64,000 nucleotides of DNA, from contig NW_026562179.1 of the NCBI RefSeq assembly GCF_027943255.1, positions 2,482,501 through 2,546,500 of the forward strand. The letters run 5' to 3'. This DNA is from Anastrepha obliqua. Lineage: Eukaryota > Arthropoda > Insecta > Diptera > Tephritidae. The notes under the pieces were generated by a model. That model was not told where the DNA came from and ran no database searches. It saw only the letters and a program-made list of their open reading frames with translations. Of this stretch, positions 63,693 through 64,000 are shown in pieces; within the stretch, counting starts at the first letter, position 1; every line of letters begins with the position of its first letter. The position numbers and the translations under genes were made by a program.

Positions 63693-64000
63693 AGCTAGCA
63701 TAAGCACTAATTGGATGATGAAATAAGCTCATCCAATAGTGAAATATTTACTGTAAACATAAACAGTTATTTGTTAAGGATAGAATAACAATAAGCAATA
63801 CTTTTTAAAGCTAGCATAAGCACAAATTAGAGGATGATGAAATAAGCTCATCCAGTAGTGAAATATTTTCTATAAACATAAATAATTATTTGTCAAGTAC
63901 TTTTTAAAGTTAGCATAAGCACAAATTAGAGGATGAAGAAATAAGCTTATCCAGTAGTGAAAGATTTATTGTAAACATAAACAATTATTTGTTAAGGGTA
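63619..64000 (+). repeat. 3' LTR of element D (partial)
   Basis: It starts AGTTAATACC after the purine tract GAGGAGGGGG. 382 bp are present, containing the three tandem U3 units; the window ends before the TATA box. The right target site is out of view. Confidence 0.92.

Larger units (their letters stand above)
57136..64000 (+). mobile_element. Gypsy/errantivirus-type LTR retrotransposon D (cut by window end)
   Basis: This is the inverted copy of element A. The 5' LTR is 57136-57639, preceded by TGCA (57132-57135) and by the same flank as A. The 3' LTR starts at 63619 and runs off the window. It shares with A the gag shift at YADR, the protease TGA and the integrase TGA. Its own changes are a one-base deletion in gag near 58834, a deletion of about 55 bases near 61630, an RNase H Asp-to-Tyr change and a deletion of about 90 bases near 63430 that spans the site where A carries piggyBac. 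Confidence 0.92.

Overview
This window is a dense nest of transposable elements. I see no host gene, no CRISPR array and no rRNA or free-standing tRNA gene. The organism is an insect, most likely a higher fly. The window holds errantivirus-type gypsy elements (three families, one with a serine-tRNA-type primer site as in 17.6/297), I-like and LOA-like non-LTR elements, a P-type THAP transposon, piggyBac, Harbinger, hAT and Tc1 elements, a tRNA-headed SINE and many acatatgta-type microsatellites. Tephritid is my guess, not shown. The setting looks like heterochromatin or a transposon trap.

Layout: (1) 1-3255: an AT-rich unclassified repeat split by a Harbinger element (670-3037). (2) 3256-12793: gypsy element A on the minus strand, with a piggyBac copy (3994-6438) in its env remnant. 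(3) 12798-14684: a TTAA-type element and the 3' part of a P-like transposon. (4) 14697-33784: an I-like non-LTR element B on the plus strand, flanked by a 12-bp target duplication. It carries a whole gypsy element C (16362-29850), which itself carries a hAT copy in pol (20673-21811) and a non-LTR element G in env (about 24880-28030). (5) 33785-35657: the rest of the P-like transposon and one end of a Tc1 element. (6) About 35690-41340: a LOA-type element F on the minus strand. (7) 41353-41566: a long hairpin. (8) 41567-50470: AT-rich repeats holding errantivirus E (43011-50256), whose gag, pol and env all look open. (9) 50828-53841: a Tc1 element holding a SINE, whose TA tail holds a second Tc1-like element. 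(10) 53842-57131: a second copy of the P-like region. (11) 57136-64000: gypsy element D on the plus strand, cut by the window end.

The main architectural result is that regions 2, 3 and 5 (3256 to 35657, minus the B nest) are an inverted copy of regions 10 and 11 (about 53602 to 64000). Elements A and D share the same 5' junction and flank, and also several internal stops. They are therefore one insertion that was later copied, not two insertions. Since the copying, A has gained piggyBac, the left arm has gained the B/C/G/hAT nest, and D and the right arm have small deletions.

Most reading frames are broken. The exceptions are gag, pol and env of E, the single long ORF of G, the A pol segment of 811 codons, and the env segment of C. 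The functions present are element functions: capsid, protease, reverse transcriptase, RNase H, integrase, fusion-type envelope, and cut-and-paste transposases.
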